From Ruminococcus flavefaciens MA2007 (lineage in GTDB: Bacteria > Bacillota > Clostridia > Oscillospirales > Ruminococcaceae): a stretch of DNA of 64,000 nucleotides. Position numbers and translations under genes: made by a program. The notes beneath the pieces were generated by a model. It was given only the letters and a program-made list of their open reading frames with translations, was not told the origin of the DNA and did not search any database. Positions 8,786-17,671 of the stretch are shown piece by piece; position 1 is the stretch's first letter; every line of letters starts with the position of its first letter. The DNA lies in the NCBI RefSeq assembly GCF_000621845.1, contig NZ_JHXF01000006.1, positions 62,001-126,000 on the forward strand. The letters are read 5' to 3'.

Positions 8786-9929
8786 GTTTCAGCTCCCTGT
8801 ATACGTCCATGAGCATTTTTGCGGAGCGCTCCCATGTGAAGCCCTGCGCTCTTTCAAGTCCTCGGCGGCTCAGCTCTTCGCGGAGCTTTTCGTCGCTGTA
8901 GAGCCTGTAAAGTCCCTTTGCTATGCTCTTTACGTCGTATGCGTCGCAGATAACTGCGCAGTCGCCTGTTACCTCGGGGAGTGAAGCCTCACCCGAAGCA
9001 AGCACGGGTACTCCGCAGGCCATAGCCTCTAAAGGCGGCATACCGAAGCCCTCGTACAGTGACGGGAAAACGAATGCCAGAGCACCGCACATGAGAGGAT
9101 TCATGTCCTCTGAGGGGACGTATTTTGTGAAGATGATATTCTTTTCCATGCCAAGCTTTTCAACTCGGCTGTAAATTCCCTTGTCGAGCCAGCCCTTGCC
9201 CCCTGCAAGCACTAATTTCGGAGCTTTTTCTCCGACCTTTTTGGCAAATGCCACATAAGCCGATATAAGGCGCTCTAAGTTCTTGCGTGGCTCGATAGTA
9301 CCCACATAGAGGAAGTAATCTCCCTCTATCTCAAGTGACTTCTTCACCTCGGGGATACGCTCAGGCTCTGTGCAGGGGTGAAAGCGCTCGAGGTCGACTC
9401 CGCAGGGAACGACTCTTATCTTGCTCTCACATTTGGGGAAATATTTGATTATCTCGGTCTTGGAAAATTCCGAGTCCGTAACGATAAGGTCTGCACGCCT
9501 TATGGAGCGTTTCAGACCTATATCAAGCATATATTTAGTCCTGCCGCGGACTGTCTCGGGAAAGGTCTTGTACACCATGTCATGGACGGTGACTACCTTT
9601 TTGCCGTGGACAAAGGGCGGCACTATATAGTTGAAGAAATGGGTGATATGGGACTTTCTGCCGAAGAAGAACGAGTAGGGAACAGGCAGAAAGGTGCTGA
9701 CAGCTCTGTAGACAAAGCCCGAAAAGCCCGATGTATTGAGCTTTATATCCTTGCCTGCAAGCTGCTTCACGCGCTTTACGCGCTCATTATCGCCGCTTGT
9801 AAAGAAGCTGTATTCGTATTTGTTTTCGGGGTAAAGCGATGCTACAGCCTGAGTCTGTCCAAGCTCGCACCAGCCTATGCCCGTCATTTTTTCGCTGCAA
9901 ATAGGCACAGCGTCGAAGGTGATGTTCAT
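8778..9929 (-). CDS. Glycosyltransferase family 4 (GT-B fold)
   Basis: A second GT4 enzyme, 383 residues. The C-terminal half has [17 protein letters not shown], a signature found in mannosyl- and rhamnosyltransferases of the WbpY/MtfB type, and the EX7E motif in [18 protein letters not shown]. It is expected to transfer a sugar from a GDP donor to the growing lipid-linked glycan. The match to the mannosyl/rhamnosyl group together with the neighbouring GDP-rhamnose genes makes D-rhamnose or mannose the favoured substrate (inference). The start at 9929 is preceded by an AGGAG ribosome binding site. Confidence 0.88.
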   Translation of the reverse strand: MNITFDAVPICSEKMTGIGWCELGQTQAVASLYPENKYEYSFFTSGDNERVKRVKQLAGKDIKLNTSGFSGFVYRAVSTFLPVPYSFFFGRKSHITHFFNYIVPPFVHGKKVVTVHDMVYKTFPETVRGRTKYMLDIGLKRSIRRADLIVTDSEFSKTEIIKYFPKCESKIRVVPCGVDLERFHPCTEPERIPEVKKSLEIEGDYFLYVGTIEPRKNLERLISAYVAFAKKVGEKAPKLVLAGGKGWLDKGIYSRVEKLGMEKNIIFTKYVPSEDMNPLMCGALAFVFPSLYEGFGMPPLEAMACGVPVLASGEASLPEVTGDCAVICDAYDVKSIAKGLYRLYSDEKLREELSRRGLERAQGFTWERSAKMLMDVYRELKHE

Positions 9930-9941
9930 AATAGCTCCTGT

Positions 9942-10715
9942 TTATCTGCTCAAAATAAGCAGATATATCGTAAAAATAAGCAATCCTGCCGATAAGGCGA
10001 GGAATATGCAGAAATAAGAGATACAGCCTATAAGAGAATACTTCTGTACATATACAGTTTTTTTGTCATCTCTGTCATATAGAAGTGTCAGCTGCTGTTT
10101 TTTCATTTTTCGTGAAGCCGCTGCAAAATCGCGGACAGCTTCCTCATGGTACGCTCCGTCATCAGTGGTATAGCCGAATATAGCCTTAGCATTCCTGCCG
10201 TATATCTGCCACCGCAGGAATCTGCCCTCGGTGCGCAGGCCTGTTTTTTCAAGCCTTATGCATTTTCTGAGACTGAAAAAAGACGACAGCGTTATAGCAC
10301 CCATAATTCCGTTGAAAGCTGCGGCAATAGCTATAGCAGGGCTGAAAATAAAGCCTATCGCTATAAGAAGTGCTGCACAGATAAGAGTCAACAGTGTTAT
10401 CTTCACCATTCTTTTGGGCTGTTTTATCGCGAAATATATCACAGGTACAGCGAGAATGGCGAGATAGATAATGTCCCACCACAGATCGGGATCAATGAAA
10501 AATGCAGGTACGGTCAGTGCTGCGATAACGCCCAGCACGAGAAAAAGTGCGGAAAGCGAGCCCAGCGGATCGGCTATGAGCAGCTTGATATATTTTGCGA
10601 TAAGAACGCCGATAATCACCAGACTGGGTACAGCTGCAAGTGCTATCAGACCATAATCCTCTAAGATCTCCTTGAATCTCTCCGAAAAGCTGAGCAAACA
10701 GATGAAATTCATCAT
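9942..10715 (-). CDS. Multi-pass membrane protein, DUF3592-like region
   Basis: A 257-residue membrane protein not assigned to a function. About six hydrophobic segments are visible: one near residue 20-40, paired ones at about 55-115, two near 120-150 and a last one at the C-terminus. Between the last pair is a soluble stretch (about 150-225) with FGYTTDDGAYHEEAV and LTLLYDRDDKKTVYV, which resembles DUF3592 proteins. It lies inside the glycan operon between the small paralogous pair and the GT4 genes, so a role in glycan assembly or in its regulation is possible but not shown. Confidence 0.65.
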   Translation of the reverse strand: MMNFICLLSFSERFKEILEDYGLIALAAVPSLVIIGVLIAKYIKLLIADPLGSLSALFLVLGVIAALTVPAFFIDPDLWWDIIYLAILAVPVIYFAIKQPKRMVKITLLTLICAALLIAIGFIFSPAIAIAAAFNGIMGAITLSSFFSLRKCIRLEKTGLRTEGRFLRWQIYGRNAKAIFGYTTDDGAYHEEAVRDFAAASRKMKKQQLTLLYDRDDKKTVYVQKYSLIGCISYFCIFLALSAGLLIFTIYLLILSR

Positions 10716-10724
10716 ATTTCCGCC

Positions 10725-10997
10725 TTAAAGCATTACCTTGTCTGCTATTTCTCTTTCAAGGTCGTCGATATAGCTGTCCGTCTGACTTACAGAGAAGCCC
10801 GAAGCAGGCAGGAACAGTATTTTCGCCTTTCTCAGCGGCATATGTCTTATTTTCAGCAGCTCTGCATTGATAACTGCGTCGGATATCATCATTCCGCTTA
10901 TTCTGTCGATAAGCGCATTGTAGGCGTCTATCTTTGCGAGGACGTCATTTTTGACATAGCCCCCCAGCACAGTGTCAAAATAAATCTCATTTCCCAT
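10725..10997 (-). CDS. Small protein with DivIVA-like GY motifs (paralogue A)
   Basis: A 90-residue protein clearly related to its neighbour at 11030-11299. Both have an N-terminal block GGYx6-7AKxDAYNxLI and a C-terminal block GFSVxxTDxYIxDLExxIA. The blocks resemble the short GY-containing sequence at the start of DivIVA/GpsB proteins, but the match is weak and the long coiled coil is absent. No membrane segment or signal is seen. It has a good AAAGGAG ribosome binding site before ATG 10997. Position inside the glycan operon suggests a link to envelope growth (inference). Confidence 0.6.
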   Translation of the reverse strand: MGNEIYFDTVLGGYVKNDVLAKIDAYNALIDRISGMMISDAVINAELLKIRHMPLRKAKILFLPASGFSVSQTDSYIDDLEREIADKVML

Positions 10998-11029
10998 AGT
11001 AACGCTCCTTTCAGAAAGCGCTGTGTGTT

Positions 11030-11299
11030 TTACTTGAATGCTTTTGCGATACCTTTTTCAAGGTCTGCGATGTAGGCGTCGGTATCCTTCACGGAGAAGC
11101 CCGCCTTGCCGAAAAATCCGCCTTTTTCCCTGAACATAGGCTGCTGGTGGATAAGCTCCAGCTCAGCCTTTGCCTTGTCGTTGGGAAGACCGTTCTGCAT
11201 TGCGGTTATGAGTGTATTGTATGCGTCCAGTTTGGCTATGAAGGACTCCTGATTGTAGCCACCCTTCTCGTAGCCTAAAATATCAAGCTCCATGCCCAT
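11030..11299 (-). CDS. Small protein with DivIVA-like GY motifs (paralogue B)
   Basis: An 89-residue paralogue of the preceding entry, starting MGMELDILGYEKGGYN. The frame is open further upstream, but GGGAG lies 7 bases before ATG 11299, which also makes its length match the sister gene. The two conserved blocks are GGYNQESFIAKLDAYNTLI near the N-terminus and AGFSVKDTDAYIADLEKGIA near the C-terminus; the middle is variable. A tandem duplication is the simplest origin. Function is unknown. Confidence 0.6.
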   Translation of the reverse strand: MGMELDILGYEKGGYNQESFIAKLDAYNTLITAMQNGLPNDKAKAELELIHQQPMFREKGGFFGKAGFSVKDTDAYIADLEKGIAKAFK

Positions 11300-11391
11300 A
11301 TTTATACTCCCTTTTATCATTTTTACAGCAGACCGAACCCCTCTCAAAGGACTGTATCCCCAGTCCCTCCGACCTGCTGTTATGGTTTATA

Positions 11392-12429
11392 TCAGCCAAG
11401 TATCTCCTTGACCTTTAATTCATTCTGTACAAGCTCCAAGTCGTTCTTTACCATGCGCTCAACAAGCTGTGAGAAGTTTATCTCGCGCTTCCAGCCGAGA
11501 GTTTTCTCAGCCTTTGAAGGATCGCCGAGAAGTATATCTACTTCGGCAGGACGGAAGAACTTCTTGTTTACCTTTACGATAGTCTTGCCGTTAGCCTTGT
11601 TGATGCCTATCTCGTCAACGCCTGTGCCCTTCCACTCAACCTCGATATCAAGGTGCTTGAAAGCAGTTTCAACGAACTCGCGGACAGTTCTTGTCTCGTT
11701 TGTAGCGATAACGTAGTCGTCGGGCTTGTCCTGCTGGAGCATGAGCCACATAGCGCGGACGTAGTCCTTTGAGTGTCCCCAGTCACGCTTTGAGTCCATG
11801 TTGCCGAGCTCCATGTACTCCTGTACGCCAAGCTTGATGCGTACAGCGGCGTCGGTTATCTTACGTGTAACGAACTCTATGCCGCGGCGCTCCGACTCGT
11901 GGTTGAAGAGGATACCTGAACAAGCGAAGAGGTTGTAGCTCTCGCGGTAGTTCTTTGTTATCCAGTGACCGTAGAGCTTAGCTACGCCGTATGGGCTTCT
12001 CGGGTAGAAAGGAGTTGTCTCCTTCTGGGGTATCTCCTGTACAAGACCGAACATCTCAGATGTGGAAGCCTGATAGAAGCGAGCCTCGGGCTTTACTATG
12101 CGGATAGCCTCCAGCATATTTGTAACGCCGAGAGCGTCTATATCTGCTGTGCCGAGAGGTGTATCCCAGCTTGTAGCAACGAAGGACTGAGCGGCAAGGT
12201 TGTATACCTCGTCAGCCTGTGATATCTTCATAGCGGAGATGAGAGACACAGGATCTGTCATATCGGCGTAGATAAGGTGCACCTTGTCCTTGAGGTGAGC
12301 GATATTGCCGTAATCAACGGTAGCCTTTCTTCTCCAGATACCGTAAACGTTATAGCCCTTTTCGAGGAGAAGCTCTGCAAGATAAGAGCCGTCCTGTCCT
12401 GTGATTCCTGTAATAAGTGCGTTTTTCAT
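11392..12429 (-). CDS. gmd: GDP-mannose 4,6-dehydratase
   Basis: Converts GDP-D-mannose to GDP-4-keto-6-deoxy-D-mannose using bound NADP, the branch point for GDP-rhamnose and GDP-fucose. The 345-residue protein begins MKNALITGITGQDGSYLAE (glycine motif), has WRRKATVDYGNI in the NADP loop, STSEMFG and the catalytic pair in YGVAKLYGHW. The frame is open back to 12450, but AAGGAG lies 7 bases before ATG 12429, so that start is used. It is followed by the small paralogous pair and preceded by manC; a fragment of the GTAGGGG repeat lies in the gap between them at 12460. Confidence 0.95.
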   Translation of the reverse strand: MKNALITGITGQDGSYLAELLLEKGYNVYGIWRRKATVDYGNIAHLKDKVHLIYADMTDPVSLISAMKISQADEVYNLAAQSFVATSWDTPLGTADIDALGVTNMLEAIRIVKPEARFYQASTSEMFGLVQEIPQKETTPFYPRSPYGVAKLYGHWITKNYRESYNLFACSGILFNHESERRGIEFVTRKITDAAVRIKLGVQEYMELGNMDSKRDWGHSKDYVRAMWLMLQQDKPDDYVIATNETRTVREFVETAFKHLDIEVEWKGTGVDEIGINKANGKTIVKVNKKFFRPAEVDILLGDPSKAEKTLGWKREINFSQLVERMVKNDLELVQNELKVKEILG

Positions 12430-12459
12430 ATTTATACTCCTTTTATTCAAATCTGAGCT

Positions 12460-12477
12460 GTAGGGGGCGATGCCCGC
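12460..12477. repeat. Fragment of the GTAGGGG palindromic repeat
   Basis: GTAGGGGGCGATGCCCGC: one arm and a short palindromic core of the repeat family seen in full at 23050-23151, here without its right end. It sits in the manC-gmd gap. Confidence 0.6.
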
Positions 12478-12492
12478 ATAATAATTCTCAAT

Positions 12493-13557
12493 TTATATAA
12501 ATTCTGTTCTTTCCTGCTCTTTCAGCTGAGCAATGACCTTCTTTACGTCCTGTGTGTTGTTCTTTGAGCACACAAGGAGGACGTCGTCGGTATCGACGAT
12601 TATGATATCTCTTGTACCAACAGCGGCTATAAGGCGCTTGCCGCCGCATATCGTGGTACGCTTTGAGTCAATGGTGATAACGTCGCCGTCGATGTAGTTC
12701 TTGTCGTCGTCGGTCTCGTTGATACGCTCAACTGCCAGCCAGCTTCCCACGTCGTCCCAGCCGAAGCTTCCGGGGATAGTGTAGATGTGCTTTGCCTTTT
12801 CCATGATGCCGAAGTCAACGGATTCGCTTCTGAATGCGGTGAACTCCTTAACGAGAACGTCCGTGAACTGCGGAGTGCCGAAAGCTTCTCCGATACGGAC
12901 AGCTCCCTCGTATATATCAGGCATGAGAGCCTTTAGATTGAGCATAATGGAGGATATCTTCCATACGAACATACCGCTGTTCCAGAGGTATCTTCCCGAA
13001 GCAAGGTACTCTTTGGCGGTAGCAAGGTCGGGCTTTTCAACAAAGCGCTCAACTGCATAGACATCGCCCTTTTCCTCGCCGAAATTGATATAGCCGTAGC
13101 CTGTTTCGGGATATTCGGGAGTAATGCCTATGGTAACGAGGCGCTTGCCTTTTTCAGCGGCTTTTATAGCCTTTTTCAGAGTATTGATGTATATCTCCTC
13201 ATAGCCGATGAGGTGGTCAGAGGGCAGTACCAGCATTACTGCGTCCTCGTATTTGCGGTTGATGACAGCCGCCGCAAAGGCTATACAGGGCGCGGTGTTC
13301 CTTGCGCAGGGCTCAGCCAGTATATTCTCCTTCGGGATATCCGGGAGCTGGTCGTGTACAAGGTCTGTGTAAGCTGCATTTGTAACGATGTAGATGTCCT
13401 CAGCCTCAACAATGGGCAGAAGTCTTTTTACGGTTTTCTGTATCATGGTCTCTCCGTCTTTTGTGAGGGAGAGGAACTGCTTGGGAGTAGCATTTCGGCT
13501 CTTTGGCCAGAAGCGCTCGCCACGTCCGCCTGCCATGATAACTGCGGTGGTCTTCAT
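12493..13557 (-). CDS. manC: Mannose-1-phosphate guanylyltransferase
   Basis: Makes GDP-mannose from mannose-1-phosphate and GTP. The 354-residue protein is the single-domain type: nucleotidyltransferase domain with the signature AGGRGERFWPKSR near the N-terminus, PSDHLIG, and the FVEKP motif in the sugar-binding region; it ends with a short left-handed helix tail and has no fused phosphomannose isomerase domain, unlike the roughly 470-residue AlgA/ManC enzymes. Mannose-1-phosphate must come from a phosphomannomutase elsewhere (GlmM at 54489 is specific for glucosamine). The start overlaps the stop of the sugar transferase by 4 bases. Confidence 0.93.
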   Translation of the reverse strand: MKTTAVIMAGGRGERFWPKSRNATPKQFLSLTKDGETMIQKTVKRLLPIVEAEDIYIVTNAAYTDLVHDQLPDIPKENILAEPCARNTAPCIAFAAAVINRKYEDAVMLVLPSDHLIGYEEIYINTLKKAIKAAEKGKRLVTIGITPEYPETGYGYINFGEEKGDVYAVERFVEKPDLATAKEYLASGRYLWNSGMFVWKISSIMLNLKALMPDIYEGAVRIGEAFGTPQFTDVLVKEFTAFRSESVDFGIMEKAKHIYTIPGSFGWDDVGSWLAVERINETDDDKNYIDGDVITIDSKRTTICGGKRLIAAVGTRDIIIVDTDDVLLVCSKNNTQDVKKVIAQLKEQERTEFI

Positions 13558-14942
13558 TTCTCTGTGTTCTCCTTTTTTTCGCTGTTCTTCGCCCCAAGGA
13601 GCAGCTCCTCGGTCTCGGCGTTGTTCTTTGGTGGGAAGAGCATTGTCTTTAATGTCATTAATATTATTTGAAGGTCGAGACGTATCGAGTAATTTTCTAT
13701 ATACATCAGGTCCATTTTCAGCTTGTCATAGGGTGTTGTGTCGTAGGCTCCCGTAACCTGCGCATAGCCCGTTAGACCTGCCTTTACTTTAAGGCGGAAG
13801 CCGAATTCGGGCATTTCCTTTTCGTATTCCTTGGTGAGCTCGGGACGCTCGGGACGCGGTCCTACCACGGACATATCGCCCCTCAGGATATTAAGGAGCT
13901 GAGGAAACTCGTCCACGCGGAATTTTCTCAGTATCTTTCCCACAGGAGTTATGCGGTCGTCTTCTTCCGAAGCGAGACGGGGCTTGCCGTCCTTTTCCGC
14001 GTCAACTATCATGCTGCGGAACTTGTAAACGTCAAACTCCCTGCCGTTGAGGGTAAGGCGCTTCTGCTTGTAGAACACGGGACCGCCGTCGTAGAGCTTT
14101 ACAGCCAGTGCGGATATGAGCATGAAAGGCGCCGCAGGGATAAGCGCGATAAGTGAGAATATAACATCGAATACGCGCTTTAAGAGCTGCTGCTCGAAAT
14201 CAAGTCCGTAATTTCGGCAGAGCATTAGAGGTGTATCGAAGAGACGGATATCATCTGCGCCTCTTATTATAATATCTGAGATTTTCGGGGCGATATACGC
14301 ACGTTTGGAGTGCTCGAAGCAGAATTTCAGGTAATCGTTTCTCTGCTCGGCAGGGATATCGCATATGATAGCGCCCTCGTATTTCATAATTATCTCGCGG
14401 ACCTTTTCCTCGGGCTCGTTTATGCTTATGGACTCGCATATCATGTACTTGTCCACACGCTGGCTCATTTTAAGGACTAAAGCCGCCGCCTGATGACTGC
14501 CATATATGATGACCAGCTTTCTGGGCGGATATATCATGAAGTACAGCTTGCCTGCAAGGAGAGTCCATAGGGCTATGACTCCCATATCCGCGCAGGTCAT
14601 CAGCGCCACAGGAGCAACAGCCATGAAATGTCGTCCTATGAGGCTTATGAGAAAGTATGAAACTGTATTTACGCAGACCATTGATATCATCTGCGCGTAC
14701 AGCATATCGGTCTTTTTGAGGTAGCCCAGCTTGAAGCCGCCGTAGGCTCGGAAAAAGAGCCATACCAGCAGGCAGTATATAGCGATGAGCACCCAGTTTC
14801 CTCGTCTGTAGTAGGGGAGCACTATCTCACCGCTGTAGTTCTTGTACCATACAAAGGCGAAAATGCCCGTAAGCATGGCGAGAAGCAGTATTCCCGAAAT
14901 AAAGGTGACGAATCTTTTATATAAATCTCTGTTTTTGTTCAT
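13554..14942 (-). CDS. Polyprenyl-phosphate sugar-1-phosphate transferase (glycan priming enzyme)
   Basis: Starts a surface glycan by moving a sugar-1-phosphate from a nucleotide sugar to undecaprenyl phosphate. The 462-residue protein has the WcaJ/WbaP layout: four or five N-terminal membrane segments, a central Rossmann-like region, a further hydrophobic hairpin (IFSLIALIPAAPFMLISA) and the C-terminal bacterial sugar transferase domain with KFRSM, the VDEFPQL acid pair and VVGPRPERPE. The frame is open to 15056, but the consensus promoter covers 15028-15056, so the longer start cannot be transcribed and ATG 14942 is chosen. First gene of the operon. The sugar transferred is not clear from sequence. 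Confidence 0.92.
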   Translation of the reverse strand: MNKNRDLYKRFVTFISGILLLAMLTGIFAFVWYKNYSGEIVLPYYRRGNWVLIAIYCLLVWLFFRAYGGFKLGYLKKTDMLYAQMISMVCVNTVSYFLISLIGRHFMAVAPVALMTCADMGVIALWTLLAGKLYFMIYPPRKLVIIYGSHQAAALVLKMSQRVDKYMICESISINEPEEKVREIIMKYEGAIICDIPAEQRNDYLKFCFEHSKRAYIAPKISDIIIRGADDIRLFDTPLMLCRNYGLDFEQQLLKRVFDVIFSLIALIPAAPFMLISALAVKLYDGGPVFYKQKRLTLNGREFDVYKFRSMIVDAEKDGKPRLASEEDDRITPVGKILRKFRVDEFPQLLNILRGDMSVVGPRPERPELTKEYEKEMPEFGFRLKVKAGLTGYAQVTGAYDTTPYDKLKMDLMYIENYSIRLDLQIILMTLKTMLFPPKNNAETEELLLGAKNSEKKENTEK

Positions 14943-15000
14943 AATCCTTATCCGCTTGTGACGGACGCAGTCTCCTTGTGATTCTGTATTTATTATCTCT

Positions 15001-15023
15001 CTGTGCCGCAAAAAGCGGTACAG
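15001..15023 (-). other. 5-prime stem-loop of the glycan operon transcript
   Basis: On the minus strand CTGTACCGC, a TTTTT loop and GCGGCACAG form a 9-base stem with one mismatch. It lies right at the predicted transcript start (near 15021), where a 5-prime hairpin could protect the RNA from decay. No T-run follows it, so it is not a terminator. Confidence 0.5.
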
Positions 15024-15027
15024 AGTT

Positions 15028-15056
15028 ATTATAGCAAATCTGGAAAGACCTGTCAA
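15028..15056 (-). promoter_or_regulatory. Consensus promoter of the first glycan operon
   Basis: Minus-strand TTGACA (15056-15051) and TATAAT (15033-15028) with a 17-base spacer: a perfect match to the housekeeping sigma consensus. It should drive the ten genes down to 6307. Confidence 0.85.
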
Positions 15057-15146
15057 TATAATTTGACGTATTTGGCAATAAATGAAAAGATATTATTGCG
15101 TTTTGCACAAAAACAGATTAATTAATGCAGGAGCAGCGCCATTATT

Positions 15147-16169
15147 TCAGCTCTTTGATATGGTGCAGTTCGGGTAGTAATGCTCCAGTATCTCACGCCA
15201 GCTTTTTCCCTGTGCCGCCATGGCGTCCGCGCCATACTGGCTCATGCCCACGCCGTGACCGTAGCCCTTGGTGGTGATGACTATCTCGTCGGGCTCGCAG
15301 CGCACCTCAAAGCTTGCGGAGCGCAGGGAAAGAGCCTGTCTCAGGTCGTTTCCTGTGACTGTGCGGTCACCTGCGGCGGCAGTGAGGACTGTGCCCGAGT
15401 CGGAAACGGTCAGCACATTGAGCCATTCCCTGAAATCGTCACCCAGTTTTATGCCCTCAAAGGCGGCTTCAAGGGCGGCTCTCAGGTCATCGGGAGAAAA
15501 GCGCTTGTCCTCGCGGAATTTCGGAGCTGTCAGGTCGGAGCGGCTGTCAACCTCCACAAGGTAGTCCACGGGAGCTCCCCATGCGTTTTCGGCGCTCTCG
15601 GTAAAGCCTGCCGACATGGAGTGAAAAGCGGCGATAATAGGCGCGTCTTCGTAGGTGATGATGTAGGGGAGCACCTCGTCGGCGGCTTTGGCTATTTTCT
15701 TGTAGTTTTTATCGAAATTGTCCCCGAAAGCCTCTTTTATCTGCTCCTTTGTGTAGCAGCCCTGATATTTCCCGGTATCATTGGAGAAATCCGCACCTTT
15801 CAGCTCTGCCGAGGGGCTTTCTTTTTCGCGGAGACGCTGGCGCTCCGCATAGGTATGGGCGGCTACAGCCTGAGCTTTCAGGGCTTCTTCGCCGAATGAA
15901 GCGGGCATTTCCGCACAGACAGCTCCGATGACGTATTCGCGGACGGGCACTTTCAGCACCCTGCCGCTGTCAATGTCGAGGACCTTGTAGGGCTCGGTGG
16001 AAAAAGCCGAGCTTTCGGCGGTATTTTTGTCATCGAGGACTATTTCCTGTAGCTTCACCGCCTGTTCCGTATCGTTCTGACCGCTTCTGCCGCGGATAAG
16101 CACGGGAACGGCAGGGAGCACAGTTACGGATACAACAAGCAGTAAAGCTGAGATAAGAAGCTTTTTCAT
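15147..16169 (-). CDS. spoIID: SpoIID/LytB-domain peptidoglycan hydrolase
   Basis: SpoIID enzymes are membrane-anchored lytic transglycosylases acting on stripped glycan strands, in sporulating species during engulfment. The 340-residue protein starts [15 protein letters not shown] with one signal-anchor segment (about 3-24). The family core is [23 protein letters not shown] with the catalytic glutamate at about E87, and the C-terminal [17 protein letters not shown] with EILEHYYP. Length matches B. subtilis SpoIID (343). AGGAG lies 6 bases before ATG 16169, favouring it over the longer open frame. No other sporulation gene is in the window; LytB-like domains also occur outside sporulation. 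Confidence 0.88.
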   Translation of the reverse strand: MKKLLISALLLVVSVTVLPAVPVLIRGRSGQNDTEQAVKLQEIVLDDKNTAESSAFSTEPYKVLDIDSGRVLKVPVREYVIGAVCAEMPASFGEEALKAQAVAAHTYAERQRLREKESPSAELKGADFSNDTGKYQGCYTKEQIKEAFGDNFDKNYKKIAKAADEVLPYIITYEDAPIIAAFHSMSAGFTESAENAWGAPVDYLVEVDSRSDLTAPKFREDKRFSPDDLRAALEAAFEGIKLGDDFREWLNVLTVSDSGTVLTAAAGDRTVTGNDLRQALSLRSASFEVRCEPDEIVITTKGYGHGVGMSQYGADAMAAQGKSWREILEHYYPNCTISKS

Positions 16170-16239
16170 AGGGTTCTCCTTTCGGCACAATATACAAGAA
16201 CGTTTGTTTTGCAACAGCTCTTTATATTGTAAATAACAT

Positions 16240-16268
16240 TTGACATTATAATGAATATGGTGTATAAT
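16240..16268 (+). promoter_or_regulatory. Consensus promoter of the citrate synthase operon
   Basis: TTGACA (16240-16245) and TATAAT (16263-16268) are separated by exactly 17 bases. Transcription should start near 16275, giving a leader of about 27 bases. No terminator hairpin is seen before 22193, so it may serve the six genes to prmC. Confidence 0.85.
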
Positions 16269-16301
16269 TGAATATGAATATGTTTTAGGAGTGTGATCGT
16301 G

Positions 16302-17660
16302 ATGCCGTCATACATTTCAGGCGCTAACATTACAGATTTATGCGGGAGACTTGCGGATAATTCCGTTATCGATCCCAAGCTTTATGAAAAATATCATGTC
16401 AAGAGAGGACTTCGCAACAGCGACGGCACAGGTGTTATGGCAGGTATCACCAATATCTGCAATGTTCACGGCTATGTAGTCAACGAGGGCGAAAAGGAGC
16501 CTATCCCCGGACAGTTAATATACAGAGGCTATAACATCAACGACCTTGTTGAGAATGTTGAAAAGGACGACCGCTTCGGCTATGAGGAGACTGCTTTCCT
16601 CCTGCTCTTCGGTCATCTTCCCAACGAGAAGGAGCTCAAGACTTTCAGCTCCTATATCTCAGTGAAAAGAGACCTCCCCAACGGTTTTGTTGAGGATATG
16701 ATACTCAAAGCTCCGTCAAAGAATATCATGAACAAGCTTGCCCGTTCGGTGCTGGCTCTGTATTCCTACGACGACGAGTGCGAGAACAAGGGGCTTGAAA
16801 ACGAAATGCGCACAGCGGTAAGCCTTATCGCCAAGATGCCTGTTATCATGGCTAACGCTTATCAGGTAAAGCGCAGGGTTTTCGACAACCAGAGCATGAT
16901 AATGCACCCTATAAACTACGAGGAGAACACCGCTCAGTGTATCCTCTCTCTGCTCCGTCCCGACAGACAGTACACCAAGGACGAGGCTCAGATGCTTGAC
17001 CGTCTCCTGATGTTACAGGCTGAGCACGGCGGCGGAAACAACTCCACATTTACCTGCCGAGTCCTCACATCATCGGGAACCGATCCTTATTCGGCTTATT
17101 CTTCGGCTATATGCTCACTTAAAGGTCCCCGTCACGGCGGCGCTAACCTTGCTGTTATCAATATGCTTGACAACTTCAAGGCTAACATCAAGAACTGGGA
17201 GGACGAGGGCGAGGTAGCCGACTATATGCGCAAGACTATCCGCAAGGAGACCAACGACCACTCAGGTCTTATCTACGGTATGGGACACGCGGTATATACT
17301 ATCTCCGATCCCCGTGCCGTTATACTGAAGAAAAAGGCTTTCGAGCTTGCAAAGGGCAAGGAGATCGAGGCAGAGTTCAGACTTCTCGAAACTATCGAGA
17401 GACTTACTCCCGAGATATTCCTCGAGCTCAAGGGCAGCTCAAAGGCAATGTGCGCTAACGTTGATATGTATTCGGGACTTGTTTACCGTATGCTGGGTAT
17501 CCCAGACGAGCTCTTCACACCGCTGTTCGCAATTGCGCGTATGGCAGGCTGGGCTGCTCACCGCATGGAGGAGATACTCACGGGCGGAAGAATAATCCGT
17601 CCTGCTTACAAGGCTATCGCAAAGGAAAAGGAATACATAAAGCTCTCTGAGCGCGAATAA
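16302..17660 (+). CDS. gltA: Citrate synthase
   Basis: Condenses oxaloacetate and acetyl-CoA to citrate; in anaerobic clostridia this feeds the oxidative branch toward 2-oxoglutarate and glutamate. The 452-residue protein has the family motifs: [20 protein letters not shown], the substrate-binding [11 protein letters not shown], and the catalytic histidine and aspartate around [12 protein letters not shown]. It is longer than the roughly 370-residue Bacillus type and matches the 450-residue form of clostridia. The frame opens at GTG 16293, but AGGAG at 16287 is best spaced for GTG 16299 or ATG 16302; I use the ATG. The lipoprotein gene follows after 11 bases. Confidence 0.94.
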   Translation: MPSYISGANITDLCGRLADNSVIDPKLYEKYHVKRGLRNSDGTGVMAGITNICNVHGYVVNEGEKEPIPGQLIYRGYNINDLVENVEKDDRFGYEETAFLLLFGHLPNEKELKTFSSYISVKRDLPNGFVEDMILKAPSKNIMNKLARSVLALYSYDDECENKGLENEMRTAVSLIAKMPVIMANAYQVKRRVFDNQSMIMHPINYEENTAQCILSLLRPDRQYTKDEAQMLDRLLMLQAEHGGGNNSTFTCRVLTSSGTDPYSAYSSAICSLKGPRHGGANLAVINMLDNFKANIKNWEDEGEVADYMRKTIRKETNDHSGLIYGMGHAVYTISDPRAVILKKKAFELAKGKEIEAEFRLLETIERLTPEIFLELKGSSKAMCANVDMYSGLVYRMLGIPDELFTPLFAIARMAGWAAHRMEEILTGGRIIRPAYKAIAKEKEYIKLSERE

Positions 17661-17671
17661 GCTCATATCCT

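Noticed and set aside
11348-11391. GGACTG/CAGTCC hairpin between gmd and the small paralogues as a terminator
   Set aside because: Short stem, no T-run on the relevant strand, and the genes on both sides appear cotranscribed.
16198-16209. LexA-like box (GAACGTTTGTTT) near the spoIID promoter
   Set aside because: It departs from the GAAC-N4-GTTC consensus at the last base, and an SOS role for spoIID has no other support.
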